This document shows positions 9,617 through 24,086 of a stretch of 64,000 bases of DNA, in pieces. The DNA lies in the NCBI RefSeq assembly GCF_001931675.1, contig NZ_CP014839.1, positions 4,030,001 to 4,094,000 of the forward strand, read 5' to 3'. The position numbers and the translations under genes were made by a program. Under the pieces are notes generated by a model. That model worked only from the letters and a program-made list of their open reading frames with translations. It did no database searches and was not told where the DNA came from. Source of the stretch: Pandoraea thiooxydans. Lineage in GTDB: Bacteria; Pseudomonadota; Gammaproteobacteria; Burkholderiales; Burkholderiaceae. Each line of letters starts with the position of its first letter. Position 1 is the first letter of the stretch.

Positions 9617-10401
9617 AGTCTTCCACCCAACCCGGCGTCGACATCACGCCGCTTGCCCCGCAAGGCTGTGTCGGCTGCAAGGATGCCACGCCGCTGCCGA
9701 TCGAGATCGACTTCGCGTTTCAGCCGATCGTCGACGTGCGCAGCAAGGCGGTTTTCGCGTGCGAGGCGCTGGTGCGCGGCGCCGGGGGCGAATCGGCCGC
9801 CACCGTGCTCGCGCAAATCGACGAAGGCAACCGATACCACTTCGACCAGCGCTGCCGGCAAGTGGCGATCGCCACGGCCGCCGCGCTCGCGCTCGACGCG
9901 CATCTGTCGATCAACTTCATGCCCAATGCCGTGTACCGGCCCGAGGTGTGCATCAGAACGACGCTGGAGGCCGCGCAGACGCACGGCTTTCCGCTCGAAA
10001 AAATCATCTTCGAAACCGTCGAGGGCGAGCACATCGCCGACCGCGCGCACCTGGTCGACATTTTCAAGGCCTACAAAAGCTACGGCTTTCGCACCGCCAT
10101 CGACGACTTCGGCGCCGGCTACTCCGGGCTCTCGCTACTCGTCGACTTCCAGCCCGACCTCGTCAAGCTCGACATGAGCCTGCTGCGCGGCATCGACACC
10201 GACAGCGTGCGCCAGCGCATCGTCAAGGGCATCCTCTCGATCGCCCGCGACCTGGGCATCGAAGTCATCGCCGAAGGCATCGAAACCCAAGGCGAGCGCG
10301 ACTTCTTCGTCGCGCACGGCGTCAGCCTGATGCAAGGCTACTTCTTCGCCAAACCGGCATTTCGCGCGATACCGCACCTCGATCCGCACGTCTTCGCCTG
10401 A
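9613..10401 (+). CDS. EAL-domain c-di-GMP phosphodiesterase
   Basis: 262 residues, almost entirely an EAL domain. Catalytic signatures are intact: CEALVRG (EAL at 51-53), SINFMPNA (metal-binding Asn), IIFETVEGE, IDDFGAGYSGL (loop 6), LVKLDMSLLRG and VIAEGIE. This predicts an active c-di-GMP hydrolase. A short Cys-containing N-terminal stretch (GCVGCKDATP) has no assigned role. It is the last gene of the PYP-like/GGDEF/EAL operon. Confidence 0.9.
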   Translation: MKSSTQPGVDITPLAPQGCVGCKDATPLPIEIDFAFQPIVDVRSKAVFACEALVRGAGGESAATVLAQIDEGNRYHFDQRCRQVAIATAAALALDAHLSINFMPNAVYRPEVCIRTTLEAAQTHGFPLEKIIFETVEGEHIADRAHLVDIFKAYKSYGFRTAIDDFGAGYSGLSLLVDFQPDLVKLDMSLLRGIDTDSVRQRIVKGILSIARDLGIEVIAEGIETQGERDFFVAHGVSLMQGYFFAKPAFRAIPHLDPHVFA

Positions 10402-10482
10402 GGCGGCGCAGACCGCTCCCGGCCCGTTCACTGCCCATTCACTGCCCGCTCGCCGCTCGGCGGGCGGGGCAACGGCGGACCG

Positions 10483-10624
10483 CTACACCATCTGCCGCAC
10501 CGGCCCGCAGGCCGCTTCCAACTGTTGCTGCAACGGCTGCGCCAGCGCCCACAAACCGCTGGGCGCCACCGCACGCTCGTCGGCCTGCTTGAGCAGCGCG
10601 AGGAATGCGGTAAAGGCGTCGCTG
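10483..10624 (-). pseudogene. C-terminal fragment of a core gene truncated by the IS3 element
   Basis: An open minus-strand frame of about 46 codons ends in TAG at 10483 (ending AACGPVRQMV) and runs directly into the IS3 terminus at 10625 with no start. Codon use is that of the high-GC core. The 5' part is not found on the far side of the element or beyond the island, so it was probably lost. The family is not recognised. Confidence 0.55.
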
Positions 10625-10632
10625 TGTAGTGG

Positions 10633-11777
<1,145 letters not shown>

Positions 11778-11887
11778 CTGCTTTCCTCGTCGATAGAGAT
11801 TATCTTCCTATCGACCTGTCCGAGGAAATTAGACCATTACATACCACGTAGCCCGTTCGCTCAATGAGATTACTTCTATGCTTACGA

Positions 11888-14158
11888 TCAATACCGCAAG
11901 CGCTGGAGTTCCTTAAATATACAGTCCAAAATGCTGGCGCTCCCCTTTCCCAAGGGAAGTAGCGTTTGCCTGTTACCTCTCGCTTCCTTTGCAGCGTAAT
12001 AAGCTTGGTGCTTACTGCTCTTCCAGGCAAACACAAATATGTCGGCATTCGCTGCCAAATGTTTCAACCGGTCGGTAGCCGCGTAGTCTGCATTCACTTC
12101 TACCCGTGACTGAGGCAAGAGTTTTTGAAGGAATTCTCGTGCACGTTGACCGGCAGGCTCAGTTAGTGTGTAAATACCGATCAAGCCAGCGAAATCAATT
12201 GATGCGACAGCTGCGGCATGCTCGTCTACCTGAGGGGGGAAACTTTCGAGCAACTCAACAGCGCCATAATCTTTTGCCAACAGCGATAAGACTGCAAGCC
12301 GCGCCGGATTTAGTCGATGGGCGTGAACTCGAGCCACGCCCACAACTGCAGTGAAAAAGCGCAGTCTTGATTCGTGATCTGGCGACGCGTACAGTGCCAG
12401 CATCTCCGCTGCATTAAGCGCCCAGTCGATATTGCCCGGCGCACTGTTTGCGGAAAGGACCTCGGCGAACGCTTCCAGTGCTTCAACATAGTCACCTTTC
12501 GTTGGGCCGAGACCGATCAGTGCTTGCATCAGAACAGACGCCAACTCCAGTTCATTAGCCGACACCGTGCCGCTCCAAGCCACGATTCGAATTAGCATGC
12601 TGTAAAGCGGCATGAAGCCCCGCATTGGATTGGCCTGACGGTCAACAAAGAATTCCACCAACGCGGGAAAGGCGTCACGGAAGACAGCCTCAGCGTCTCC
12701 CCTTGCGTTGCCGATTCTCTCTGCCAGTTCGCGGCAGGCTCTCGGATCGGAGACAAACGACTCGATATCCCAGCGCGTGGAGGCGTCCGCTAAAATTTGC
12801 AGAGGGTGTCGGTCGTAGTTGCCTGCCAGTACATAGTTGGCCCAAGACAACCAGTCAGAGCCAGGGCGAATGTGCGAGTTCGAAGTCACAGTGCCTGCGT
12901 CGGATGACTCCTCTTCTAACTGCCGCAATCGTGCCAAATCACGCTTTGACCATTTGCTTTGTATGTCTTCCGGGGCCGATCGAACTGCTTCGAGGACTCG
13001 AAGAGTAACTTGCTTGTCCTCCAACTCAACGGCACAGCGCAGCATCGCCCCGTAGGTCCATGCCTCGGGACGACTTTCGAGCGACAATTGAAGAGCTAGT
13101 TCATAGTCCTCGTCGCCCAAAGCTTGGCGTGCCAGGACGGCTTTGTCCTCATCCGATGACGATGCCGACGTCAATCTGCCGATCCAACGATCAATCAGGC
13201 TGTGCTCAGCGTGTTCCGGATAGGACTCGGCAATGGATTCGCAACGTGCCACATTAGGCTTATCCTGTGTCAATTCAAAGAGCAGGAAGGCCTTCAGTAC
13301 GTTGGGTTGACGGATGCCTTTTCGCTCTTGGAAGAGCGGGCCGAACGGACGTGCGATATTGCTTCGGAACGCGTTGAGCACCTTGTCAACATTCAGGTCA
13401 CGCTCAATGTCCGCGACGTAGGTTGAATATAGTGCTTCAACCAGGTCCGCTATAATTTGGGCGGGCAGTGAAAGACCCAGAACGCTCTTGACCAGCGAGT
13501 AGTCGTGTGCAAGTTGATGCTGACGGCCAAGCCCGGCCAGCATGCGAATCTCTAAATACTTTTGCTGCTCCGAATCGACTCGGCCGCTCGCAATCAATTC
13601 GTCGCGCAAACGATATGCATCCGCTTCATTACCAGCCAGCAGTGCGTTATCGAATTCCGCTCGGATTCGGCCGAATGGGCGTTGCGTGCGATCGGGAATC
13701 ACCGGGCGGCGACGCAGCATGCCAAGATACAACAGTAATGCTTGGGAGACTTCGTCGCGGGCCGCCGCATCTACCGGTCCGAAGCGGAAGATAAAGCGGC
13801 CAAATCGAGCGCGCAAACTGCGTTCGATCTCATCGTCATCTTCCTTCTCAAGCGGTTGGCCGCGGAAATCACTGTAACTTGGACCGACGGCAGCAGTTAG
13901 TTCCTGCGCCAACGCAGTTGCGGAAGCGTCATCTTCTGCCATGCCATACCACTGGCATGGTCCATTCGTATCAAATACTGGCAGTACGATAGGACGTTGA
14001 ACGTGTGGTGCCGCGAAGGCGTTGATCCAAGGGATTACGTGTTCCAACCAAGCGGCCGGTGCCTTCGCGCCAGCAATATCATCCCAACGCAGTGCGTTGC
14101 GACCAGAAAAAAAGCGTTTCAGCCAGGAAACTTCATCAGATGGTGCGATATCCATCAT
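11888..14158 (-). CDS. dpdD: DpdD-like protein of the 7-deazaguanine DNA system
   Basis: 756 residues, no recognised catalytic domain. The central part is a long helical region resembling repeat solenoids. The C-terminus carries a small conserved-looking segment (ADIFVFAWKSSKHQAYYA, then LLPLGKGSASIL). I assign DpdD partly by elimination: every other dpd family is accounted for in this cluster, and this gene overlaps the end of dpdK by 4 bases (ATGA). DpdD belongs to the part of the dpd island thought to provide restriction. It is the last gene of the operon, ending 46 bases before IS3 copy 1, and looks intact. An alternative ATG is one codon in. Confidence 0.65.
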   Translation of the reverse strand: MMDIAPSDEVSWLKRFFSGRNALRWDDIAGAKAPAAWLEHVIPWINAFAAPHVQRPIVLPVFDTNGPCQWYGMAEDDASATALAQELTAAVGPSYSDFRGQPLEKEDDDEIERSLRARFGRFIFRFGPVDAAARDEVSQALLLYLGMLRRRPVIPDRTQRPFGRIRAEFDNALLAGNEADAYRLRDELIASGRVDSEQQKYLEIRMLAGLGRQHQLAHDYSLVKSVLGLSLPAQIIADLVEALYSTYVADIERDLNVDKVLNAFRSNIARPFGPLFQERKGIRQPNVLKAFLLFELTQDKPNVARCESIAESYPEHAEHSLIDRWIGRLTSASSSDEDKAVLARQALGDEDYELALQLSLESRPEAWTYGAMLRCAVELEDKQVTLRVLEAVRSAPEDIQSKWSKRDLARLRQLEEESSDAGTVTSNSHIRPGSDWLSWANYVLAGNYDRHPLQILADASTRWDIESFVSDPRACRELAERIGNARGDAEAVFRDAFPALVEFFVDRQANPMRGFMPLYSMLIRIVAWSGTVSANELELASVLMQALIGLGPTKGDYVEALEAFAEVLSANSAPGNIDWALNAAEMLALYASPDHESRLRFFTAVVGVARVHAHRLNPARLAVLSLLAKDYGAVELLESFPPQVDEHAAAVASIDFAGLIGIYTLTEPAGQRAREFLQKLLPQSRVEVNADYAATDRLKHLAANADIFVFAWKSSKHQAYYAAKEARGNRQTLLPLGKGSASILDCIFKELQRLRY

Positions 14159-14688
14159 GCCGTCTCCCTATAGCGAGCAAACTCAATTCGCGTTCTTCCG
14201 AGATCATGCGAATCGAGCGAGAACTCGACCCATTCATCGTTGATTACCATACCGTTGTAGGTAAGATTCATAGAGCCCATCAACAAACAGCGGGTGAGCA
14301 AGATTCCCTTGGTATGCAACTGATCATGGATGTGAATCGCAACTTGATCTTCAAGGCCGTGTTCACGCGCTGCATCGGATATCCGGGAGAGGAAGGTGTC
14401 GTTGCTGTCATCATTACGAGTGACAATGCGGACTTTCGTGCCATGATTCATCAACGTTACCAGTACATCAGCAAGGCGAATTTCACGTCGTCCCCATTCC
14501 GGATTAATCGCATCGAACGAACCGGACCGATTGTCGATGAGGACAACGTTGCTGATCCAGGGCGAAACGATCCATATTTCGTCGCCAGGTTGTAGCACCT
14601 CGGCAACGAACATGCTCTGGAGCAATTCCTGGATGGTGGTCACGCCGGTAGTCTTGGTCTTGAAAATGCGGCGGTAGAGAACGTTCAT
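14155..14688 (-). CDS. dpdK: DpdK, phospholipase D-like putative nuclease
   Basis: A 177-residue protein with one PLD (HKD) motif: His125-x-Lys127 (LHTKGILL) followed by GSMNLTYNG with Ser139 and Asn141. Single-motif PLD proteins usually dimerise to form an active site, and several are nucleases (BfiI, Nuc). In the dpd island DpdK is the PLD-family member of the restriction arm, so DNA cleavage is the likely role (inference). Start and stop overlap the neighbouring dpdJ stop and dpdD start by 4 bases each. Confidence 0.82.
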   Translation of the reverse strand: MNVLYRRIFKTKTTGVTTIQELLQSMFVAEVLQPGDEIWIVSPWISNVVLIDNRSGSFDAINPEWGRREIRLADVLVTLMNHGTKVRIVTRNDDSNDTFLSRISDAAREHGLEDQVAIHIHDQLHTKGILLTRCLLMGSMNLTYNGMVINDEWVEFSLDSHDLGRTRIEFARYRETA

Positions 14689-17600
14689 TGCACTGCCTCG
14701 ACAAGTTCGAGATCGGCCTCAACCAACACTCCCGTCTGCCGAATACCTTGCAAACGGGCGTAAGCCCGGAAGTAGCCGGACTCAATAGGATTTGTGACCA
14801 GGGCGTTGAGCGCCGCGGCAAGTCGGGCTCGCTCCGATTCCGGGCAGGTCAGCGTCACCAAGCGTCCGTCCGCAAGCCGCTGAGCCGTTTGGGTCAACCA
14901 GTCATCGTCCAATAGCGAAATACAGATGCGATCGTCGCCGATGGTCTCGACAACCAAAAGCCGTTCGACTATGGGTAGTTCGCTAAATGGATTCCGCATC
15001 TGCAATGCGGACTGTCGAACAGCTCGGCCGCGAGGCCATAACAGCCCATAGATAGCACCGATTCGCCAGGCGGCGCGGTCGCTACTTGCTGGAGATCCGA
15101 TGTCAGACATGACGCGATCAATTTCGTCTGATTGACTCAGGTAATAACTCATTACACGCAGATCGATTTCAATACCGATGCGTGCCTCCTCGCGTTGCCA
15201 AAGATCCAGCGTCCCCGCAAGATAATGGTCGGTAGCAGAACCGGATCCTGGTCTCAAAACTCGGTTTCCGAGCGCGACGAGAAAACCATGAAATGGTGAG
15301 AATCCTTCCTGAATCAAGACACGACGGAGACTTCTGAAAGTCTGCGCCATCTGCTCTTGGCTCTCAGCATGACGAAACTGGCGTACTAAGGTCGTGCTTT
15401 CTCGAAGTTCGCTTCCATCGTCTGCCGCGAGCACGCTCACGACCTGTTTGAGTTGATGGTCGATCAACTCGAATTCACCCATCGAGAGGTTTGTGCGAAT
15501 AGTGGCGAAGAAGCGGCGCGGATCTTCCGCGTAGCGCCGCATAAATTCCTCGATCAATCCATTCCCCCCCGGGTTTCGCTCGGAAAACCATGCTTCTACC
15601 GTGTTTGGATCGAAGCCGGCCGCTTGGTCGGACAGTACTGGTCCCCGATCCAAATCCACCGTCAGATCGTCCGAATCGATGCTCGGACACAGGTCTGTAA
15701 TCGAACGCAGGATAGCTGAAGCAAGGGTGGCGTGATAAACCCCTCGTAACCACGGCTCCCAAGTGGCGTCTATTGGCTCCCAGAGCATAGCTCCACACCT
15801 GTGCAACTCCGCGATCACTTCGGGATCTCGCAGATAGCCGCTTAATTCCTCGCGTAACTTGTCCGGACTGCTCGAAGTCGTATCGTCACCGTGCACTTCA
15901 ACTACTTGGGACTGAAAGAGTAAGCCGAGCACGTCCGACAGTGAAAATGGTGCCTGGCCCTCCCGGATCGACGTGTCGGCCTGCGCAAGTTCGACTTGTC
16001 GGTGCATCGCTTCATATGTCAAGGCCGACAGATAAATCTGTGCGAGCCACTCACGCATAAAAGGACTGCCGATCATCGCCAGACATTTTCCGCGCCACGC
16101 GGAATCAATAAAACGAGCGCTACGCAATGCGCGCCACTTTGCTTCGCCGCCAGGTTGACTCTGCAGGTGCAAATCACCGGGGATGCAAATCTGAAACACC
16201 GCGCTGTCTGCGGTAAACTGCGCACCCAGTCCCACCGCCTGCCCGTTTCGTTGAAACTTTGTGTCGGCTCTGACTTTTTCGGTGCCGACGCCGATGTCCG
16301 CAGAGGCTCCTACGGCAAATCGCCGAATCTCGACCGGCGCGTGTTGTGAATGTGTGAAGAAGCCAATGCGACTCACGATCTGCGTCCATAGGCTGCCGGA
16401 AGGTGGCGTCAGCCACTTGGGATCGATCGTCGCGACAATTTGGCTATGCCACTCGAGTGCCGCGTTCGAGGAATCCCTCACCTGGAAAGGCGGCGCCTGC
16501 GGCGCAAGGCGCACAGGACGATAAACCTGCAGCATCACCGTCTCCTCGCCACGCTTAATTCGATAATCACCAAGCAACACATGGCTGCCGATCGAGTCGA
16601 TGTCCAGTTCGAATACGCCACTACACATTCCCGACCCGTCCTGAAACTCCGGGGAAGGTGCGATCCAGTGGCGCTCGACGCGATGACGCACGCCGTAGCG
16701 TCGGCTAACCCGACCGGGCGCGAACTCTCTCAACACGGCGTAGACTGACATTGCTTGAGCACTGAGCGGATTGGCAGAACTGGACACAGGTAAATCAATT
16801 GCTGTTTCGGCCAAGTTGAGATCCGCAAAAAGCGAGCCGGGGACGAAATCTGGTAATGGAGTATTGAAAACGCGGAAATCCTGCCCCGGCTTCCCGTCAG
16901 CGCTCCAGTTGCTCTCCAGACGACGGAGTGCCGTTGGAAGCACCGTTGTCATAAGCGGCCGTGGATACTCCCACAAAATCGCAGAAAGTTCCTCATCGGG
17001 CAGGCGTAATGCCCACCGAAGATAGTTGGTGAGACGTCGCGTACCTACTTCGGTTTCGAGGATGTTGCGCAGTTCCAACACGAGGCGCTGACGGCGTCGA
17101 TCATTGATTTTTCTGTCGCCGCTCAGGTCGCTCCAAACACTGCCGGCTGGACTATCCTGCAGTCGCAACGCTAGGAAATCCATGGTGGCGTAAGCGGCTT
17201 GCATTCTGATGACGTATCGATTTGCTAAAGGCAGCGTACGAACCGGCAGTTCCGGGTCGAAGAGCAAATCGTAGCTTTGGTAAGCAGCGCGATCGCGGCC
17301 ATAGTCCGACAGCACGACAGTTGTCCAAGGACGCATACCCCGCGTACGACCGCCGCGTCCTTTACGTTGCAGAAATCCCGCCATTCCGCGCGGCGCCTTG
17401 TGCTGAATTACAGCGCCGACAACCGGGTCATCAAAACCTACCTCCAACACAGTTGTCGCCACAATGACATCCGCGAGAGCGTCTACACCGCGATCCTGAG
17501 AACTGACGCGCGCGACAACCAGGCGCCGTTGCAAACCTTGGTGCAAATCCTGACAGAACCGCCAGTCTTGGCCGTTTGAATAGCGTAAGAGCGACGTCCC

Positions 17601-19256
17601 GGCTTCGCGCAGCACTGCCAGGCCTCCGTTGGGCGCGTTACGCATGTCGGGATCACCGTAACTGTTCCGTCCTTCAGCACTCAGCAGATCGAAATACAGG
17701 CGATTGATAACGTCGAGGTTGTCAGTGAACACGAAGGTCCGCTGACCGAATGCACCATGGCTGATCGAGTCAATTGGTCGCGCTGCTTTAGGGTCGAGGC
17801 AGCGCTGCAGTGCCATGGCCACTTGTATCGTCGTGGATAGCAGTGCGGTACGAGAAACCGGATCGCCGCGCAAGGCAATCATATACTCAGCGCCCTCAGG
17901 TTCGATCTCATCGGCGCGCGGCGACACTTCGTCCACAAAATCGAGCCGACTCCCAGTCAAAGCTGCGAAGAACTGCGTTGCTTCACGCAAGGTCGCTGAC
18001 AGTCCTACACACCGTAGGGGTTGCTCTAGCATGCGCTGCCAGCGCCGCATAAGAAGTGCAACCTGGGCTCCGTGCTTGCCCTCATATGTGTGAACCTCGT
18101 CCATCAACACAAGTTCGGGTGCATGTAACGCCTTCGGTCCCACGCCGAAAAGATGCATCATCGAACTGTCCGATAATCGCTGATTCAGCATCTCGGTGGT
18201 CGTAAACAAAATGTCCGGGACTGAACCTTTAAGCGATTCCCGGGTTAGTGGGAATTCCGTACCGTCAAGAACCGCCTGACACGATGCGCATACCAGACGC
18301 TCACGTTTTTCATTTCGATCCTTATGCAGCCATCGCAACTCGCCGCCGCAGTCCAGACAGGCAAGCGTTGGGCAGACGCGGTCATTCCCCACAGTCGCCC
18401 AGTCGCAATACTGGGCGGAAAATGGCGTATCGCCGTAGAGGGCACCCACGCGAAGCGATACTTGATCTTTTTGAGGCAAGGCGCCTTTAAGGCTGCGAAT
18501 GCGCAGCAAGACTTCACGCAATTGGTCTTTGAGCAGTTCTGTTCGCGGATATAGCGCGACAGCCTTAACCCACCACTCAGACTGGTCTTCTATCAGTGCA
18601 TGGCGGTAGATCGATGCAAGCGCCGGTAAGTAAAAAGCGAGGGTCTTACCACTGCCAGTTCCTGCAGTAACGATCGTCGCTAGTTCTTTCCCAGTTTCAA
18701 TCGCATGCAAAATGCGTACTGCAGCGCGGACTTGAAAGCCAGATAGGCAGACTGTGCGATCCCGCGACGACAACAGAGCTTGAAGAGCGGCCAGTACGGC
18801 CGGACTTGAAGCCGCGTCGCCGATCGTGGCAAGCGCCTGCTCAACGGGAATGTCGCGCCTTGGGTAGCGACGGCGCCGCCGCAGGAAACGAAAATCGGCA
18901 ACAAGGCTCGGTGCATGCTGCCATCCGCCGCTGCCGGAGTGCTTCGGGAACAGTTGTCGCAAGCGCTGCATTAACCGTACGGTCTCCGCCATTCGCGATC
19001 GGTATCCGATCACACCACCACTACCTGCCGGCACTTCTGCAATCCATCGGCGTTCGAGCAACTCCGCCAAGACATCGTCTGCGGAAAAAAAATCGTCGAA
19101 ACCTTGATTGAGAGCCTCATCGATCAGGGGATCGAGCAAATCGCAGATTTCTTCGCGATTGAACGCGCCATCGACGATGCCCCAAACGAGCAATCTCGTT
19201 TCGCGCTCTTCAATGCGATCTAGAACTGAGGCAAGAAAATCTTCGCGTGCGTCCAA
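14685..19256 (-). CDS. dpdJ: DpdJ, large DEAD/DEAH-box helicase
   Basis: A 1523-residue superfamily 2 helicase. Walker A (TAGTGSGKT) is at about 198-206, a DEVH box (LMDEVHTYEGKHG) follows, and the C-terminal helicase half carries the arginine-finger motif KGRGGRTRG. A zinc-ribbon-like cluster is inserted between the motifs (CLDCGGELRW, then CASCQ). The architecture resembles DrmA-like or MrfA-like helicases with long C-terminal extensions. It matches DpdJ of the dpd restriction arm by size, motif set and position between dpdI and dpdK. It begins 18 bases after the dpdI stop and overlaps dpdK by 4 bases. Confidence 0.85.
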   Translation of the reverse strand: MDAREDFLASVLDRIEERETRLLVWGIVDGAFNREEICDLLDPLIDEALNQGFDDFFSADDVLAELLERRWIAEVPAGSGGVIGYRSRMAETVRLMQRLRQLFPKHSGSGGWQHAPSLVADFRFLRRRRRYPRRDIPVEQALATIGDAASSPAVLAALQALLSSRDRTVCLSGFQVRAAVRILHAIETGKELATIVTAGTGSGKTLAFYLPALASIYRHALIEDQSEWWVKAVALYPRTELLKDQLREVLLRIRSLKGALPQKDQVSLRVGALYGDTPFSAQYCDWATVGNDRVCPTLACLDCGGELRWLHKDRNEKRERLVCASCQAVLDGTEFPLTRESLKGSVPDILFTTTEMLNQRLSDSSMMHLFGVGPKALHAPELVLMDEVHTYEGKHGAQVALLMRRWQRMLEQPLRCVGLSATLREATQFFAALTGSRLDFVDEVSPRADEIEPEGAEYMIALRGDPVSRTALLSTTIQVAMALQRCLDPKAARPIDSISHGAFGQRTFVFTDNLDVINRLYFDLLSAEGRNSYGDPDMRNAPNGGLAVLREAGTSLLRYSNGQDWRFCQDLHQGLQRRLVVARVSSQDRGVDALADVIVATTVLEVGFDDPVVGAVIQHKAPRGMAGFLQRKGRGGRTRGMRPWTTVVLSDYGRDRAAYQSYDLLFDPELPVRTLPLANRYVIRMQAAYATMDFLALRLQDSPAGSVWSDLSGDRKINDRRRQRLVLELRNILETEVGTRRLTNYLRWALRLPDEELSAILWEYPRPLMTTVLPTALRRLESNWSADGKPGQDFRVFNTPLPDFVPGSLFADLNLAETAIDLPVSSSANPLSAQAMSVYAVLREFAPGRVSRRYGVRHRVERHWIAPSPEFQDGSGMCSGVFELDIDSIGSHVLLGDYRIKRGEETVMLQVYRPVRLAPQAPPFQVRDSSNAALEWHSQIVATIDPKWLTPPSGSLWTQIVSRIGFFTHSQHAPVEIRRFAVGASADIGVGTEKVRADTKFQRNGQAVGLGAQFTADSAVFQICIPGDLHLQSQPGGEAKWRALRSARFIDSAWRGKCLAMIGSPFMREWLAQIYLSALTYEAMHRQVELAQADTSIREGQAPFSLSDVLGLLFQSQVVEVHGDDTTSSSPDKLREELSGYLRDPEVIAELHRCGAMLWEPIDATWEPWLRGVYHATLASAILRSITDLCPSIDSDDLTVDLDRGPVLSDQAAGFDPNTVEAWFSERNPGGNGLIEEFMRRYAEDPRRFFATIRTNLSMGEFELIDHQLKQVVSVLAADDGSELRESTTLVRQFRHAESQEQMAQTFRSLRRVLIQEGFSPFHGFLVALGNRVLRPGSGSATDHYLAGTLDLWQREEARIGIEIDLRVMSYYLSQSDEIDRVMSDIGSPASSDRAAWRIGAIYGLLWPRGRAVRQSALQMRNPFSELPIVERLLVVETIGDDRICISLLDDDWLTQTAQRLADGRLVTLTCPESERARLAAALNALVTNPIESGYFRAYARLQGIRQTGVLVEADLELVEAVQ

Positions 19257-19273
19257 ATTACCACCTCATTCCA

Positions 19274-19980
19274 TTAGCGTGCACGCACGACATAGTTGGT
19301 CAACATTTTGTTGGTGCGCAACCATTCAATGACTTCGGGCGTCAGCAAGTCCAAGCTGGCTCCCGTTGCTGAAGATGTAGCGCCGAAGAATTCCCTGACT
19401 GCTTGGGGTACGTTATCGTTCTCGACAAACTCGATATCCGCCAAGTCTTCGGAATATTTGTGTAGTTCGCGCATCGCCTCAACAGTGCTGGGAACCGTAT
19501 TGCGATATTCATTGAAGCGCTGATACAAAAACGTATAGTGTTCCAATGCGCTCTTGTTCGCCGGCAGAGATTGCAGGATCGTTTGCTTACGTTGCTCCGG
19601 CGGAACCCCACCGAAAAGTTTGTTGCTGAAATAGGCTCTCCAGTCGGCTTTCTGTTGCGTCTCTCCCGAAACGATGAATTCAGTGAGTGCCGCAGTCAGC
19701 TTGGTCCAACGCTGCTTGTCGACAAGGGTAGCTGACTTAGGCGACTCTCTGAACCGATCACCAATCTGAATGACAAGTTGCCGGGTCTTATCTGCATTTT
19801 GCACGGGGGTAAGTTGTATACCCGCGTTACGAAGTAAGGCATTGCGACGCGTCAGCATGACGATGCGTGCTGCATGTTGTGCCAACTCTGACTTCTTGCT
19901 GGCCAGCACATTCGCCTCTTCAATGCCAGCGCTCGCGGATTCCGCCCTCACTAATCGTGAGCGTAGAGTTTGTGCGTCGT

Positions 19981-19990
<10 letters not shown>
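19274..19990 (-). CDS. dpdI: DpdI, protein of the 7-deazaguanine DNA system
   Basis: 238 residues, mostly alpha-helical with probable coiled-coil stretches, and no recognised enzymatic motif. It overlaps the 3' end of dpdH by 10 bases and precedes dpdJ, the position and size expected for DpdI. Its role in the restriction arm is unknown; it may be a partner of the DpdH ATPase. Confidence 0.72.
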
Positions 19991-23159
<3,169 letters not shown>

Positions 23160-23163
<4 letters not shown>

Positions 23164-24086
23164 GACGCGCCCTTCATCAAACGCACATGCGTGAAGCTTT
23201 CCCAAGTTCGTCCACCTTGGCCGACCAACGTGAGTTGTGAATTTGCATCGGCCATTCTCGTCAATTGAATCTTCTTTTGCCTATGCAAGCGTTGCAGAGC
23301 AAATGAAAGTGACGTCGACAAGTGACCTGGAGCTGGCCTTCTCCAAGCTTCGGGTTTGAGCGCTTGCTCCACTTCTTGCCGATAGACGCCGGAATCAATA
23401 ACCGGGAGACACTCAGCCAAGCGAGAGATAACTTCCGATGCAGCAAGAGTTTCTTCTGTGCGCATAATTTGACTGAACGCCCAACGCACTGCCGGCGTCG
23501 TATCGCAGAAAAAGCTTGAATCATCGCCTGTGGCGCAGCCAAGAAACCTCGCCCAAGTTCGAAATCCCGCCCAGCGTGTGTCATTCAGGAATATGAAGCG
23601 CCCCGCTTGAACTTGAGATGTAGCAAGGCTTTCAATCTCAGTGTGTGAACTCGGTAACGTATAGATGTCCTGAGCGAGACACCAGGCTAAGCCTCGACAG
23701 AAGTCGGCTGTGCGTCCTGTCGTCTCTTCCGAAATGCTCCCATCGGCCGCCCACAACGGCAACCCGTTTTCGCGACTCAAAGCGAGTTCTCGGCACAACT
23801 CAGGCAAGCGTGCCGTGAACGCGTCTATTGATTCGCCTCTGGCCGGTCCAACAAACAGCCGAATTTGATCGTTATCTTCTGCAAACAGGCCGAGATTGGT
23901 CCAACGCACGAGCGTTGCTCGTGCGCGGGCGGTCAAGTCCTTGTCGGTGTCATTGATTGCTCTGGACTGCGGCACGCAAATTCCAAGCAGGTCATCGCGA
24001 GAAGTCGTTTTGTCTTGAGCAGCGATCCTAGCAAGCGCAAGCACGATTGACGGCAGGCCGTCGGATTGAAGATTGAGAATACTCAT
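23160..24086 (-). CDS. dpdG: DpdG, protein of the 7-deazaguanine DNA system
   Basis: 308 residues with no recognised catalytic motif. The N-terminal third (IVLALARIAAQDKTTSRDDL, then LTARARATLVRWTNLGLF) has the look of a winged-helix domain, so DNA binding is possible. The gene overlaps dpdF by 4 bases upstream and dpdH by 4 bases downstream, the position of DpdG in the dpd island. Function is unknown. Confidence 0.72.
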
